64,000 nt of DNA from Scedosporium boydii (Eukaryota; Ascomycota; Sordariomycetes; Microascales; Microascaceae): assembly GCA_002221725.1 (NCBI GenBank), contig NJFT01000024.1, positions 62,001-126,000 on the forward strand, read 5' to 3'. Both the position numbers and the translations under genes were made by a program. Position 1 is the stretch's first letter. The number at the start of each line of letters is the position of its first letter. Under the pieces are notes generated by a model. That model had not been told where the DNA came from. It did not search any database and saw nothing but the letters and a program-made list of their open reading frames with translations. Below are positions 32,694 through 43,998 of the stretch, in pieces.

Positions 32694-33316
32694 GGCGGGA
32701 GCGATCTCCTCCCCGGCGACTAAACCTTTTTCCTCCGATGGATCGGTGATATACAACCAAGCCAAGACGAACCGAGTTCATTCCAGGCCGGCGGGGGAAA
32801 ACACGGAGGGTAGATGGCCTTTTTGATTCTTTGATTAGGGGAGATGGACGTTTGTATGCTTCACTGATGAGAAAACTGGGAGTTGGGATTTTTTTCGTTT
32901 CATTGGACAATTACTTTACTCGACGTGTTTCTTCGTCTGGGTTACTTGACGGGGACATGCTGGTAATAGACGATAAATCACTTCTCTCTACCATCTTTAT
33001 TTGAGATCCAAATGTGTTCCGATGTGATGACTTGGTGAGTGGCCCGTAGCGACAAGTTTCGTTTGTTTGAGTTGTTCGTGAAGCCTTGTTGCTTGGAGGT
33101 GGGTTCAAGATGAAAAGAGGAGTGCGGCACATTTACAAGAGGAGAGCTGAAAACTCATGACTATCTTGATAGTATTGGTGGTGAAGGAAATTTGGCTTGA
33201 TGCTGAAAAGCAGAATGGTATCTCGGAACAAAACAACACACAAGATACATAGGAAATGATAGACAAAGTACACCGGAAGCACCAATCTCATGTCTTCACA
33301 CCTCTACTCCTTTCAC
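32694..33316. other. Convergent intergenic region
   Basis: This 623 bp lies between the metallothionein and the ankyrin gene, which converge. It contains 3' flanks only. No supported feature. Confidence 0.5.
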
Positions 33317-36300
33317 TTACACCCTCATCGAACCCTGCCTAACCATATCCTGGCTCTCCGCAACACGAATGGCATGAAGCGCCCTCGCATTCTCCACCCT
33401 CTGAATCCCCATCTTCTCCTCCCAATCAAACAAAGCAGCCGCCTTCCTCCCCTCCGCCTCCAACTCCATCTCAGAAACAGCCCTACACCTCCCCAGCTTC
33501 TCCTCCGTAACGGCCTTCTCATGCGCCACGTCCGCCTTCTGCTCCTCCCTCTTCCTCCGTATACTTTCCTCGGAGAGCGACTCCTCCAACTTCGCCCGTT
33601 CCTCTAGCGCCTGCAGCTCCTCGCGGTGTTTACCTTCCCGCGTAAGGGCCTCGTAATCCGCCTGCGCGCGGTGGATCTGCGCCTGGATGTCCGCGAGGGC
33701 GCGCATCCGGCTTATGGCGATAGCGTGGTCTTCCTGCTCCATGGCCAAGCGTGCGAGACGCGCCTTGCGGGCTCGGTCCTGCGCGAGGATGTCCGGGGGT
33801 AGGCCGACGGCGCCTTCGGGCTGGGGTCCCTCGTGCGCGTAAAATATGTCTTCGCAGCGGTTAGCGCGGAGGAGCCAGTACAACTGTTCTGAGTGGTGCG
33901 TGCGGAGGATGCGTCGGACGTACAGGGTGGGGGAGTACATGTGCGTGCCGTCGGTGTATAGGTTGAAGGGCTTGTTGACGTGTTTCCACATGCCGGATTT
34001 GAGGAGCGTGCGGGTCGTTATGACGGGTTCGGAGGATTCAAGCGAGAGGTGGAGGGCGGATTTGTTGTCGGATTTGATGGTGATGTCGCTTCCGTTTTCG
34101 ATGAGGTAGGTCATTACTTTTTCGAGGGTGCGTTCCCGAGCGGCGTCGAGTGGTAAGGAGGAGTTGCTGCCTGCTGCGTGGCGGCAGACTTCAGCGAGGG
34201 CCGTACGGCCGCCGTGAAGCGGACTCGGGAAATCCGGATCGTGGCCGTATTTCATAAGGACCTGGAGAGCCGGGAGATTCAATTCTCTCGCGGCGTTGTG
34301 CAGGGAACCGTCGTTCCTCGACGCCCCCGCCGCAAGGATGTTGGTCATGATCTGTATAGAGACGTCGCCGCCCAGCCCCACGGCCATGGCTAAGGGAGAA
34401 GCACCCGTCGCGTCCGTAATGCCGTCGACCTCCGCGCCGTGGTCGAGGAGAGATTTAACGACGTCTTGGCGCCGGGAGCGGATGGCGAGCATGATGGGGC
34501 AGATGCGCGTTACTTTCGTCTCAAAGTTGACTTTGGCGCCGCGCGAGAGGAGGAGGTCGAGGACGGCTGTGCTGATGCGCTTCTGCGGCTGGAGGAGGGC
34601 CCAGGTGAGGAGAGTGACGGGTTCTTCTTCGACGTCGGGGAGGACGCGGCAGAGGACTATTTGGTCGTGGTAGTAGCCTGCATCGAGGAGGAGTTGGAGG
34701 ATTTCTACGGAGCGGGGGTATCGCTCGAGGGCGAGGACGAGAATGGGGCTTTGGATGGGGTGGGGGTACATGACGTCTATTCTCGTTCCGTCCTTATCGT
34801 AGTCGACTAGAGTGCTGATCAAGGCGATGGCATCGTCTTCATCTAGTTTGTCATTGTCGAAGACGCGGGAAAGGGCTATAGAGAGGGTTTCGGGCGTTGG
34901 GCCAGAGGACGGCTCTCCGCCAAGAAGGGCATCAACCCAGGAGAGTTGGGCTGCTGACGCTGCGAGATGTAGTGGCTTGCCCTGGTCGTAGTTTACGTCG
35001 ATCCCGTGACCGACAAGCGTCATGATGAAGGAGTCTACGAGTTCGTGCTGTTTGGCCGATGCTAGCTCCAGGATAGTCGTGAGGGTGGCACCGCTTGTTC
35101 GTTTTCCGGGGGAATTGTCGAGGAGGATTTGGAGGACCGTGACACCATCGCTGGTAAACCAGATGTCTGCGTCTTCCTTCTTGAAAGTTGAAGTCAGGAT
35201 GTGGTCTAGTTCGTTGCTAGGATCGACGCCCTTGAGAAGGCGACCGAGAATATGGGTTGAAGTTCTCGCTGCAGTGTCAATGATGGCTTTGCCCCTATTA
35301 TGGAGTGGGGATGCACCGTGATCGAGGAGGAAGTCGATAAGATCGGCGTCAATATCCTCTTCATTGACGACTTCTATCAAGGTTAGATGTAACTCGGGCG
35401 TCACTTGAAGACCGGCCTCAAAGAGCCATTCAATGGCTGTCCGTCGTGTCTCTCGACTCAACTTCCAGCTAGCCTTTAATGCCTGCGAAAGTGTGCCAGC
35501 GCTTGGCTTCTCCTTTGTTGGGCTGATGTTAACATTTGATCATGTAGATTCTTTTTAAGCGTAGAGGAAAGAGAAAGGTCTTACCTGGTTGAGATCTACA
35601 AGCTCACGGCCCAGGAGCAGCTCCAAGTTGGGTAAAATTGCACTTCTCACAGCAGCGCAGACAGCCTCACCATCGTGATAATTCAAGTTCGCACCCGCCG
35701 CCAAGAGCACTCGCAGCATCTCATGGCCCGCCTCTCCATATCGTGCAGCTGAGACGAGCTGCTCGTTGACGACATCCCCTGTGACGCCCTTGCGTAGGAG
35801 GATCCCTAGGATTTCCGTCCGGACCTTCAGGTCCCCCACTTCGGTAGCCGCCTGGAACGCCTCTTCTAGTATTTCCTTCTTCGGCTCCGGCATACCGGCC
35901 AAGAGCAAGGAGAGCATCTCTGGGGATCCCGAGCGACTTGCCTTGACGATGCCTTGGCTATCGCAGTCTGCGAGGCTTGCGCCGGCTGAAGTTAGGAGTT
36001 TTCCTAGTTCGTAATCGACGTCGTTTACAGCGGTTAGGAGGCCCGAGGAGACGGATTGCTTTTCAACGATGTTGCTGCTCTTCAGGAGGAGCTCGGCGAT
36101 CTCCAGCCGTACCGGTCGGTCACTAATTTTCATAGCTTGCAGGAATGACTTGTCGGTAGCTCGAATAGGCGACTTGGCCTTGTCGAGGAGGAGGGCGACA
36201 ATGGCGGGGCTCTCTTTGCGGATAGCCTTCATGAGGGCGATCCCATCCGATGTGTCGGCGTGTTCTGTGAGAAGAGTGAGAAGTGGCATGTCATTAGTAT

Positions 36301-39056
36301 GCGCATCAATGCAATAGGCCAGAGCTCGGGTAGCTTCTAGCTTGGGCGCTCCAGCATCGATGAGTCGCTTGACAAAGGTGAGTCTGCTTGAGGGAGCCTT
36401 GTTATGGATTGCATGGGGGAAAGCGAGCTGCAAGGATTGTTTGGTAGGTTTCGCACGGAGGAGGGGATCGACGATGCGGCTGTCTGCCGAACCGATAGCT
36501 AGACATAGTGCCCGTGCTTTGAGGGCGTTGACGTCGGCTTTTGCGGAAAGAAGGGTGTTTAGGGTTGAGAAAGATAGATCATCGTCTTTTGTTTGCGATA
36601 CCGAAGTCACTTCGAGGACTAGGGCTTCGTCGAGGTCGTCTTGTGTTAGGGTAGGTAGGAAAGCCTGGAGTTTAGTAGTCTTTGATTGAGTTGAAGGAAG
36701 CTTCATTAATTCAGAGAGGTGTTCTCTCATGAGTTTTGGGGAAGGCTTCGAAAGCTTCAATAGGAGTTTGACAATTGTTGGATCCGAGTCGTTTATGGCT
36801 AACAAAAGGAAACCGTTAATAGAAACATTCCGAGAAGGGCATTAGAAGGTTCCAAAGCTCTGGCATACCTAGATTAATAGCGGCGCCATTCTCAAACTGG
36901 ACATCAGCTTTGGCTTGTTCCAAAAGCAAGCGAAGCATCCTAACGTCGACGGGCTTGGATGACAGCGTCACCAGAACCGCCGAGGAGATATTCTCCTGTC
37001 CAGTCTTTGCAGCGCCAGCATCCAAAAGCAAGCCCATTGCTTCCCTTCTAGCATCAACGTCTTCGATCTTCATGGCACTTGTGACAGCATTCGCAGCCGT
37101 GGCAGGCGATGCAGCACCGACGAGAGTACGGATAAGGCCCATGTCACCTTGCTGTATAGCAACAGATAACCCAGCGCCATCGCCAAAGTTGACGCTTGCG
37201 TTGTGAGCAAGCAGGATTGATATTAATCTCTCGTCGCGCTCCGCCGGTTTCTTCGAGATGGCCTCTTGGAGTGCTACGTCGAGTGGCTTTCCCGAGAGAC
37301 CAACGAGAAGGAACGCCTCGACGATGGTGTACCGAGCATCGTCCGCGGACAAGACACATGCGGCGGGAAATATTTGACCCAACGTTTCGAGAGACGGCTT
37401 CGCCGAGAGGAGCAGCTTCGTCATGGGAACATCGCCGCGGGTCACGGCAATGCTGAAAGCGAGGCCTCCCTTATGGTCCACCGAAGCGACATCATGACGA
37501 TCGTACATCTCTGCCGAAGCAGGAATAGGAGAGCCATTGGGTTCGGAACCTTTTACCTTTGGAAAGTGCGGAGTGAGTAGTAAACGCGCGGACTCGATAT
37601 CTCCAGCTTCGACAGCATCGATGAGAGCATTATGCAGGGGTGTTCCGTTGGCGCCGCGACGGAGCAGTTGAGTGAGGATCAAATGGCGACACTCGTACGA
37701 AACATTGGCTGGGAGCAATTCGACGCACTCGGAAGCGTAGAGGGAGGAGAAGCTAGAGGATCCGGAAAGCAGAGCCTCGACGAGACCGTACTGGCCTTTG
37801 GATACAGCGTTGCGGACAACGAGGCCGTTCTGGAACGTCGGGGAAGCGCCATACTTGATTAAAAGGCTGACGAGTTCAAGGAATTCGGAGGAAACGGCGT
37901 GGATCAAGCCGATATCGATAGCTTCGCCCGCAGCGCCTGCGCAAAGGAGCAGTTCGGCGAGTGCGAATTTCTCATTGGGGCTCATGTTCAATTGGGTAAA
38001 TAGAAGGGTGACGGCCTCGTCTAAACCTGGTCGCTGGGGCGGCTGGTTGCTCATGACTATGGCGAGAGCAATGTCGCGCCTCCCCTGGCCGATTGCGATC
38101 CTCAGGGCTTCGGCGTTGTTAAAGCTGCCGTCAGCGGAGGACCGACTGAGACGCAAAACAGTCTCGAGGCATCCCGCCCTCGACGCATCGACCATGGCTT
38201 GGGACAGGCAGATTGGGGGCGGTCTGCCATCAGAGCGCAAGACGAGACTCACAATCTCGTGGTTGCCCCCATCGACGCAGAGTTTGCGAAACTCATCTTG
38301 CGCGACCGTCGAATCGCACACTCTGGCCCCATAGCGTAAAAGAATTTCAGTCATCTCGATGTTGCGCAGCTGGATTGCCAGGGCTACCGAAGCATCCAGC
38401 GATGCCGGGTCGGCAAACGGGACAAGAACGCTGACTACGTCAACGGGCCCACGCTGCACGGCCTCCTTGAGAACCTGGCCTCGTTCCTCGAAGCCATTCT
38501 CGTAGCTCTTCCTCCTAGAGTGCAAGAGATTTTTACTCTTTTGTCGGGGAGGAACGTCAAGTCCACCGCCTGCTCCTCCGAGCTGGGCGACAAGTGCCTC
38601 GACAACGCCGGGAGAAGCGGAGCCACTCCGGATGTAGTCAAGGAGGGTCTCGAACACGAGACGGGCGGACTTGGCGGACTGAGCTTTTTTGGAGGTAAAG
38701 GAGCGTTTAAGCAGAGGGTTTGAGAAGGATGATGAAAGGGACGGTTGCCCCGGCGGAGTGGATGCGGTTTGCTGGCGGTACCGAAACAGAAGTTGTTCAG
38801 CCACACCGTCGTCGCCAGGGGTCCGGAATGACGGGGCTTGATCGGGGCGGGTTAGTGGCGGTGGTGCGGAGGAAGGTTGAAGGTCTAAAAGGGCCCAGTC
38901 GTTGGCTAGCTGGATTATGCGCCGTTGCCGGTCGGGGGGAGAGGGGATTGCGGAGGAGGAAACCATCGTGTGAGGTGCTGATGGGGGTGCTGGAGGTGCT
39001 GGGGGTGGACGTGACGGCGGCTGAGGAAGCGGTGCCATCTTGTTAAGGACCAGCAT
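33317..39056 (-). CDS. Giant ankyrin-repeat protein with C-terminal coiled coil
   Basis: Three exons join in frame: 36869-39056, 35585-36798 and 33317-35512. Introns are 70 and 72 nt. The second uses the acceptor AAAG at 35513-35516, because the stronger-looking CAG upstream leads to a stop. The product is 1,865 residues from ATG 39056, or 1,859 from ATG 39038. The N-terminus is Pro-rich (MAPLPQPPSRPPPAPPAPP) and disordered to about 150. The middle 1,500 residues are degenerate ankyrin-type helical repeats (AEIAELLLKSS, EALLSG, LLDAGA, LLLAAGANLNYHDG, KSLLDHGAEVDG, LIENGSDITIKSDN). The last 170 residues form a Glu/Arg/Ala-rich coiled coil (RARKARLARLAMEQEDHA, RKREEQKADVAHEK). No NACHT, NB-ARC, HET or kinase domain is visible, so this is not an obvious NLR. 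It is probably an intracellular scaffold with unknown partners. Confidence 0.85.
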
Positions 39057-39165
39057 CGCGAATCTTTTGGAAGCCACAGACACCGGGGAGGGGAAATAAG
39101 GTTTGGGATGGCAGAAGGCGACGGTTTATCAGGAACCAGAACCAGAACGTGGAAGAAAAGAAAAG

Positions 39166-39207
<42 letters not shown>

Positions 39208-42181
39208 AAAAAAGGGCCGCGAGAACGTGACTTCGCACTCGGACTCAAGCGAGGCAGGCACTACCTGCAATGGTCCGAGGCAGACTCTGCGATCCTCGAA
39301 ATAGAATTGCTCGGCCAGTATAGCCGTGGACGAGGCTGCATGACCAACAGGTTGTTTCGAAGGTTTCTGAGGCCCCCAGTTTCTCGTTTCTTTGCCGAAT
39401 CCGGTCAGGTGAGAAGGGATGAGCCGATTTGATTGATGGATGCGCCAGGGGTAACAGGATTTGATGGTGATGGATATTATCCAGAAGGGTTTAATTTCCC
39501 CAACATTTAAGGGACTGAATGCATCCCAAGATCCCAAGGGAAGGAAGCGGATTGGGGAACCGGAGCAAGAATGATTTAGTTTTTGAGATTGATGCTTCGA
39601 AGAGGCCATAAAAGAGGCCCACGCCTGTTGTTCGTATCACATCAATGGGTCAACGACGGCGATGGCGGCTTGGGACACTGCGGAGGCAGAGCGAGCATAG
39701 CCACACTGCGCCGTTAAATGCCACCTCGACGCGTGGGAATGAATATGAATCACTGCAAGTCGAGGCGCCACGGTTTAATCTACTTCGTTCTCGATCAATC
39801 GGCAAAGGCCTGCCAAATTTTAAGCCTGTGCCTGATCGGCGTCGAAGGATCAATCCAGGGCTTCGCTAGGCTCTGACAGCTCTGCCCCCGGGTCGGGATC
39901 GTAAGCTCTGACGCGGCCACTAAAACATCAATTGCGGGTTCCTGAGCGAATCTCGTTTTCGCTCTCGCTTTCGTTGCCAAGAAAAGTGTCGTCGTACTGC
40001 AAGGTTTTTGAATGTCTCGACTAGGTTTAAAGATGCCGCTGTCCATCCGTCCTTTTCGTGCCCATCACCAACCCGTCCCTGACTTCCTTTCTCGCAGCCA
40101 TTGAGAAGATATTAATTCGATAGAATTACCATCAATCCCAATGCGGCTTTCCTCGCTAACTCGGCTTCCTATTTGACCGCTGTTTTCAGAGAGACGTAAG
40201 TGCGACCCAACATCTGGACCATGCCCAGGTCCTGCACAGCCCCCAAACTTGCCGAACCGAGGACCTTTGTACGACTTCAGGTTAAAAGACGGTGTTCGAC
40301 GGCATAATCGCTTCCAGCGTCGATAGAAAAAGCTACTCAGCAAAGCTGAGAATTTTGATAAATATCGATGGCATAACAGCGCGACGGCCCGTGTGGTGGC
40401 AGATGTCACGGTGCCAAAATGCGAAGCACGAGAGTGTGATTGAAATCGATATGGCGATACAAATAGTATTCCGAGGATTCCTTAAATTCAGCCTCAGGCC
40501 TTCGGCCTCTAGACTTCCAATCTCGCAGGAGACACCCCTGATATCAGTTAACCTTGACCTAGAAGTGCTGAAATGCCCGAGACCAGAATAGTGTTCTTCA
40601 GGAGAGTGTTCCGTTGCCAGATCGTCCATCAAACCCAACTAGTTCAGATAGACAGAGACATTGGGCGCAAGTGTTGCGAGCCGTTTTCCCGGTGCTCGGC
40701 GTGGTCTGCTTGAACTTGACTTCCGAAGAGGAATCTAAGAAGGCAGCTAGAACTCAACATACAGCTCACAAATACATGAAAAAAGATATGCAATAATCCT
40801 GAAGAATATGTAATCAAGCTAGACTACTTGTATACTCCGACCAATCGCCCTAAGTCCGATAGATACCCGCTAAGATACCCGGTCGAGCAGACCGATCCGG
40901 CGGCCGCTGCTCCGGAGACGCACGGACCTTTCGCCGGAGCCCGGACACCGACGACCGAAGACGGAAAACGGAAGACGTAACATGATGGATCTGATGGATA
41001 TGACGGATATCTCCGCTGTAAGCTGTTGAATTTTCTTTGCCAAGTGCTGGAATTGCCATTATCCCGATTCTTCCGACAAATGAACGGGTAGCAGTGAGTC
41101 GCCGCCTCTTAAAGTCGCTTCACTCCGACATGATCTTACAGCCACCATCGCGGGTTGGTCCTCGAACCCCGACACTGTCAACAATCAAGGAGAGAAACTA
41201 CCGTCAAGGTTCCAATGTACTTTTGACGTGATTTCAGCAGTACAATTACATTCACACAACTTATATACAATAGACATGACCGCCTCCCTTCTTGTCGTTG
41301 CGAGTTAAAAGACCTCGGAGTTCAAGTAACCGGCAGCTGTTACTGGCCACCCAACTCCGAGCAAAGTATTCGATCCCCGACATCACCGATTTCGTTTGAC
41401 TGCCTTCAGGTTGACCGATCCAACTTTTTTATACTGATTGTGTCGGGCTCTGACCACCATGTTCCCAGATGTGACGTGGCCTGCCGAGACCTCATCGGTG
41501 ATAGCCCGACGCGTCTTTCACCCACCTTCTAGAAATGGATGAGCGACCCATTTTACAGGGCGGCATGGGACTTGGCGGAGATGGAGTTGCCAGTATCGAG
41601 AACTCGGAAATGGCTTACAGCCCGTGTTTTGGGATCTCTCGGACCTGTGAATCATCAGGATGGTCCCTCTTCAGATAGCTCACAGAGATGTCCGACATCT
41701 GCAACGGCTTAAAAGCGTTCTAGCCCTCAAGGCACTAGCTCTGAAGAAAGTATTGACGATTATATTTCTGCGTGACCGTGAAGCTCGTGGACCATCGATG
41801 AATTAGAGCTCTCCAGTTAGCGTCTCCAACCCGTGTCTCCTCAACAGATTTCAGCAAAGCAGTTCACGCACCACAGTTTCGCTTCTTGGGTGGCCTTAAC
41901 CACCAACCATTCTCAACTGCACCACCCTCCATTCTCTATCAAACCACACATTCCCACCTGCTGTGCCTGGGTTCAAGAGACCATTCGTGTTTCCTTCCTC
42001 TGACGCCATCAGCTTATACGTCCTCACCATTCACTGCACACAGTACATGCTGTTCGCTCGAGCCATGATTTCCACCATAACTTCTCCTCCACCTTCAGCC
42101 CCTCCTTATCGCTTAACCAACCTTGCAAACCTAACGCTCGGACAAACAAGATTCCCAGTCTGGTCCTACCCATCGGTAAAA
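39057..42181. other. Divergent intergenic region
   Basis: This 3.1 kb separates the ankyrin gene (minus) from the hypothetical gene at 42182 (plus). It contains a 40-nt A run (39166-39205), only short frames and no recognised element. Confidence 0.45.
39166..39205 (+). repeat. A40 homopolymer upstream of the ankyrin gene
   Basis: Forty consecutive A residues on the plus strand, preceded by AAAAG units. This is a T40 tract about 110 nt upstream of the ankyrin start codon. Long poly(dA:dT) tracts exclude nucleosomes in fungal promoters. Its exact length in an assembly is unreliable. Confidence 0.8.
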
Positions 42182-43576
42182 ATGTCTACAGAACCACCGT
42201 CTGAACTCAATGGTTCAAGCCATACCTTCCCTCATGCGCTTCACCCGCCTCCTGGGGTCTACAGTGTCCGCCAGCTTGTAGCAAGCGCCACTCTACTCCT
42301 CGACTCAGTTATCGCCCGCCTTGGTGAAGACCCTCCAACCGAACCACCAGCCTCATCTATCCTAGTCGACGGTCTAGCTGCCTCCCTTTCCACCAGTGGT
42401 CGAGAGTCGACTTTACCACTTGCCCCTTCCAACCGGGACGCGGCTCGTGGAGAAATCATTTATCAGGCCAACCGAATCTCCAAGACCATTCTCCAATACG
42501 TTCACGAGACCACCAAGCCTTCAGCGCTCGCCCACGATATCCGCCTCCGAAGCCCGTGTGAGGGCCATCTCTGGACCCCAGCCGTGGCGTCTTTACTCCT
42601 CGGTCCACGTAGCGATGGCCGGCTCATGGAACTCTACAACGAGTGGCTCCACCGCATGGTCCTTTTACGAGACAGCCTGCTGCCCTTTGAGAACTACGAG
42701 GAAGTCCCCCTCGTCATATCTGAAGGCTCTACGGATGGAATCCGTAGCGTCGAGGAGCCTCGGAAGTTATTCTTGGTGCATTGCCTCACTGGCGCCGTAC
42801 AGCACACTGCAATCGTGGACCTCGCCAAGGTCTTCACCGCACCTAAGCTTCCGCAGGGCGGATACGGCTTCCAATACGCCCAGGGACTTGTCTTGCCCGC
42901 TTTTCTTTCTGGTTCGCGAACTTTACATCTTCTCCGGTACCACCCAGCCAAGTTTTACACTGGGGAAGGAGACGTTCTATTCGATTACGAGCATAGGGAG
43001 TACATCAGTGCGCCGAGGACGGAGCTCTCTACCAGTGAGGCCGTCGCCTCGACGGGGAATTGGAATCTCGCTTCGCTCTTGACCGTCGAGCCGCGCGTGA
43101 CGGAATCCGAACTCACCATTGACGACGAGAGCGGCAATGATGAACCTCGTAGGGTCGTCAAGTTGAGGTTAACTCTTGATTCGGGGAAGTGCGTCTCGGC
43201 AGATCTTGGCCAGATAGCGCGTGGTCGCCGATACGCCTACGAAGTTCGAACGGAAGGGGAACCTAACAATGCTTCTCCCAAGGACATTCCTTCAACCCAA
43301 GGTCTTCCCGCCGCTGTTGTACACAGCACTACAGAAATCCTCTGTAGACCGGGTCTCGTGATCTCCCCTCGCACAAAGATTGGTCGTACAAAGAGGATCC
43401 ATGTCATCCCTACCACCGACCCCCTTCTTAAGCTTGCTTTGCTTGGGAAACTGTACCCGGAGAATGTCATCTTGCTCAAGGAAAAGGATAATGTCAAGGC
43501 ATTAAGCAAGGCCGGGAAGGGATTCGCGGAACAGTTGGTCATCTTAGAAAGGGAATCCGGGAAGATCTCAGTATAG
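42182..43576 (+). CDS. Unrecognised fungal protein
   Basis: Intronless frame of 464 residues from ATG 42182 (AAA at -3, good context). In-frame ATGs at 42047 and 42065 would add 45 or 39 residues (MLFARAMISTITSPPPSAP). The product reads MSTEPPSELNGSSHTFPH at its start. Motif-like stretches are GEIIYQANRISKTILQYVHE, CEGHLWTPAVASLLLGPRSD, FLVHCLTGAVQHTAIVDLAK and a Lys-rich C-terminus. It has no signal peptide, clear TM segment or catalytic signature. The composition is that of a soluble globular protein and the frame is long, so I accept it as a gene. I do not recognise the family and assign no function. It converges on the transcription factor, with 422 bp between. Confidence 0.65.
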   Translation: MSTEPPSELNGSSHTFPHALHPPPGVYSVRQLVASATLLLDSVIARLGEDPPTEPPASSILVDGLAASLSTSGRESTLPLAPSNRDAARGEIIYQANRISKTILQYVHETTKPSALAHDIRLRSPCEGHLWTPAVASLLLGPRSDGRLMELYNEWLHRMVLLRDSLLPFENYEEVPLVISEGSTDGIRSVEEPRKLFLVHCLTGAVQHTAIVDLAKVFTAPKLPQGGYGFQYAQGLVLPAFLSGSRTLHLLRYHPAKFYTGEGDVLFDYEHREYISAPRTELSTSEAVASTGNWNLASLLTVEPRVTESELTIDDESGNDEPRRVVKLRLTLDSGKCVSADLGQIARGRRYAYEVRTEGEPNNASPKDIPSTQGLPAAVVHSTTEILCRPGLVISPRTKIGRTKRIHVIPTTDPLLKLALLGKLYPENVILLKEKDNVKALSKAGKGFAEQLVILERESGKISV

Positions 43577-43998
43577 GAGGGAAGAAAGCAGGTACTGTGA
43601 GGGAACAGCAATATACTGCCATCTCGAGAGGGTGGTTCTCAATTAGTCGGATAGTACGACCGTGTATCATGCAAATTATGTGGTGATGAACCTCCAGATA
43701 TCCAGCTTAGCGTATCCCAGAATCAATCTTCCCATCGAAATCGTAACACCGAGTCACATGAGTTCATAAATTAAACAGGACGTAGATCGTGCGCAATTGT
43801 GATATGCAAAATATACAGCAGCCCACAAACACCGTTTCATGCAGTTGATGCATCCTTCAGCCTCGATCGAGGACAATGTTTCATCTTTGAACAAACAAAT
43901 AAAAAAAAGTAAAAGGAAGATATCGGAAAGGAGAGAAAAATGAAATGGAAAGGAAAGGTGCCAAGGGTTGGGTTTCAATGTGATAAGTGGCAGCTCTC
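43577..43998. other. Convergent intergenic region
   Basis: This 422 bp lies between two convergent genes and holds 3' flanks only. No supported feature. Confidence 0.5.

Noticed and set aside
33317..39056. NLR-type immune receptor
   Set aside because: No P-loop NACHT or NB-ARC motif is visible in any exon of the ankyrin gene.
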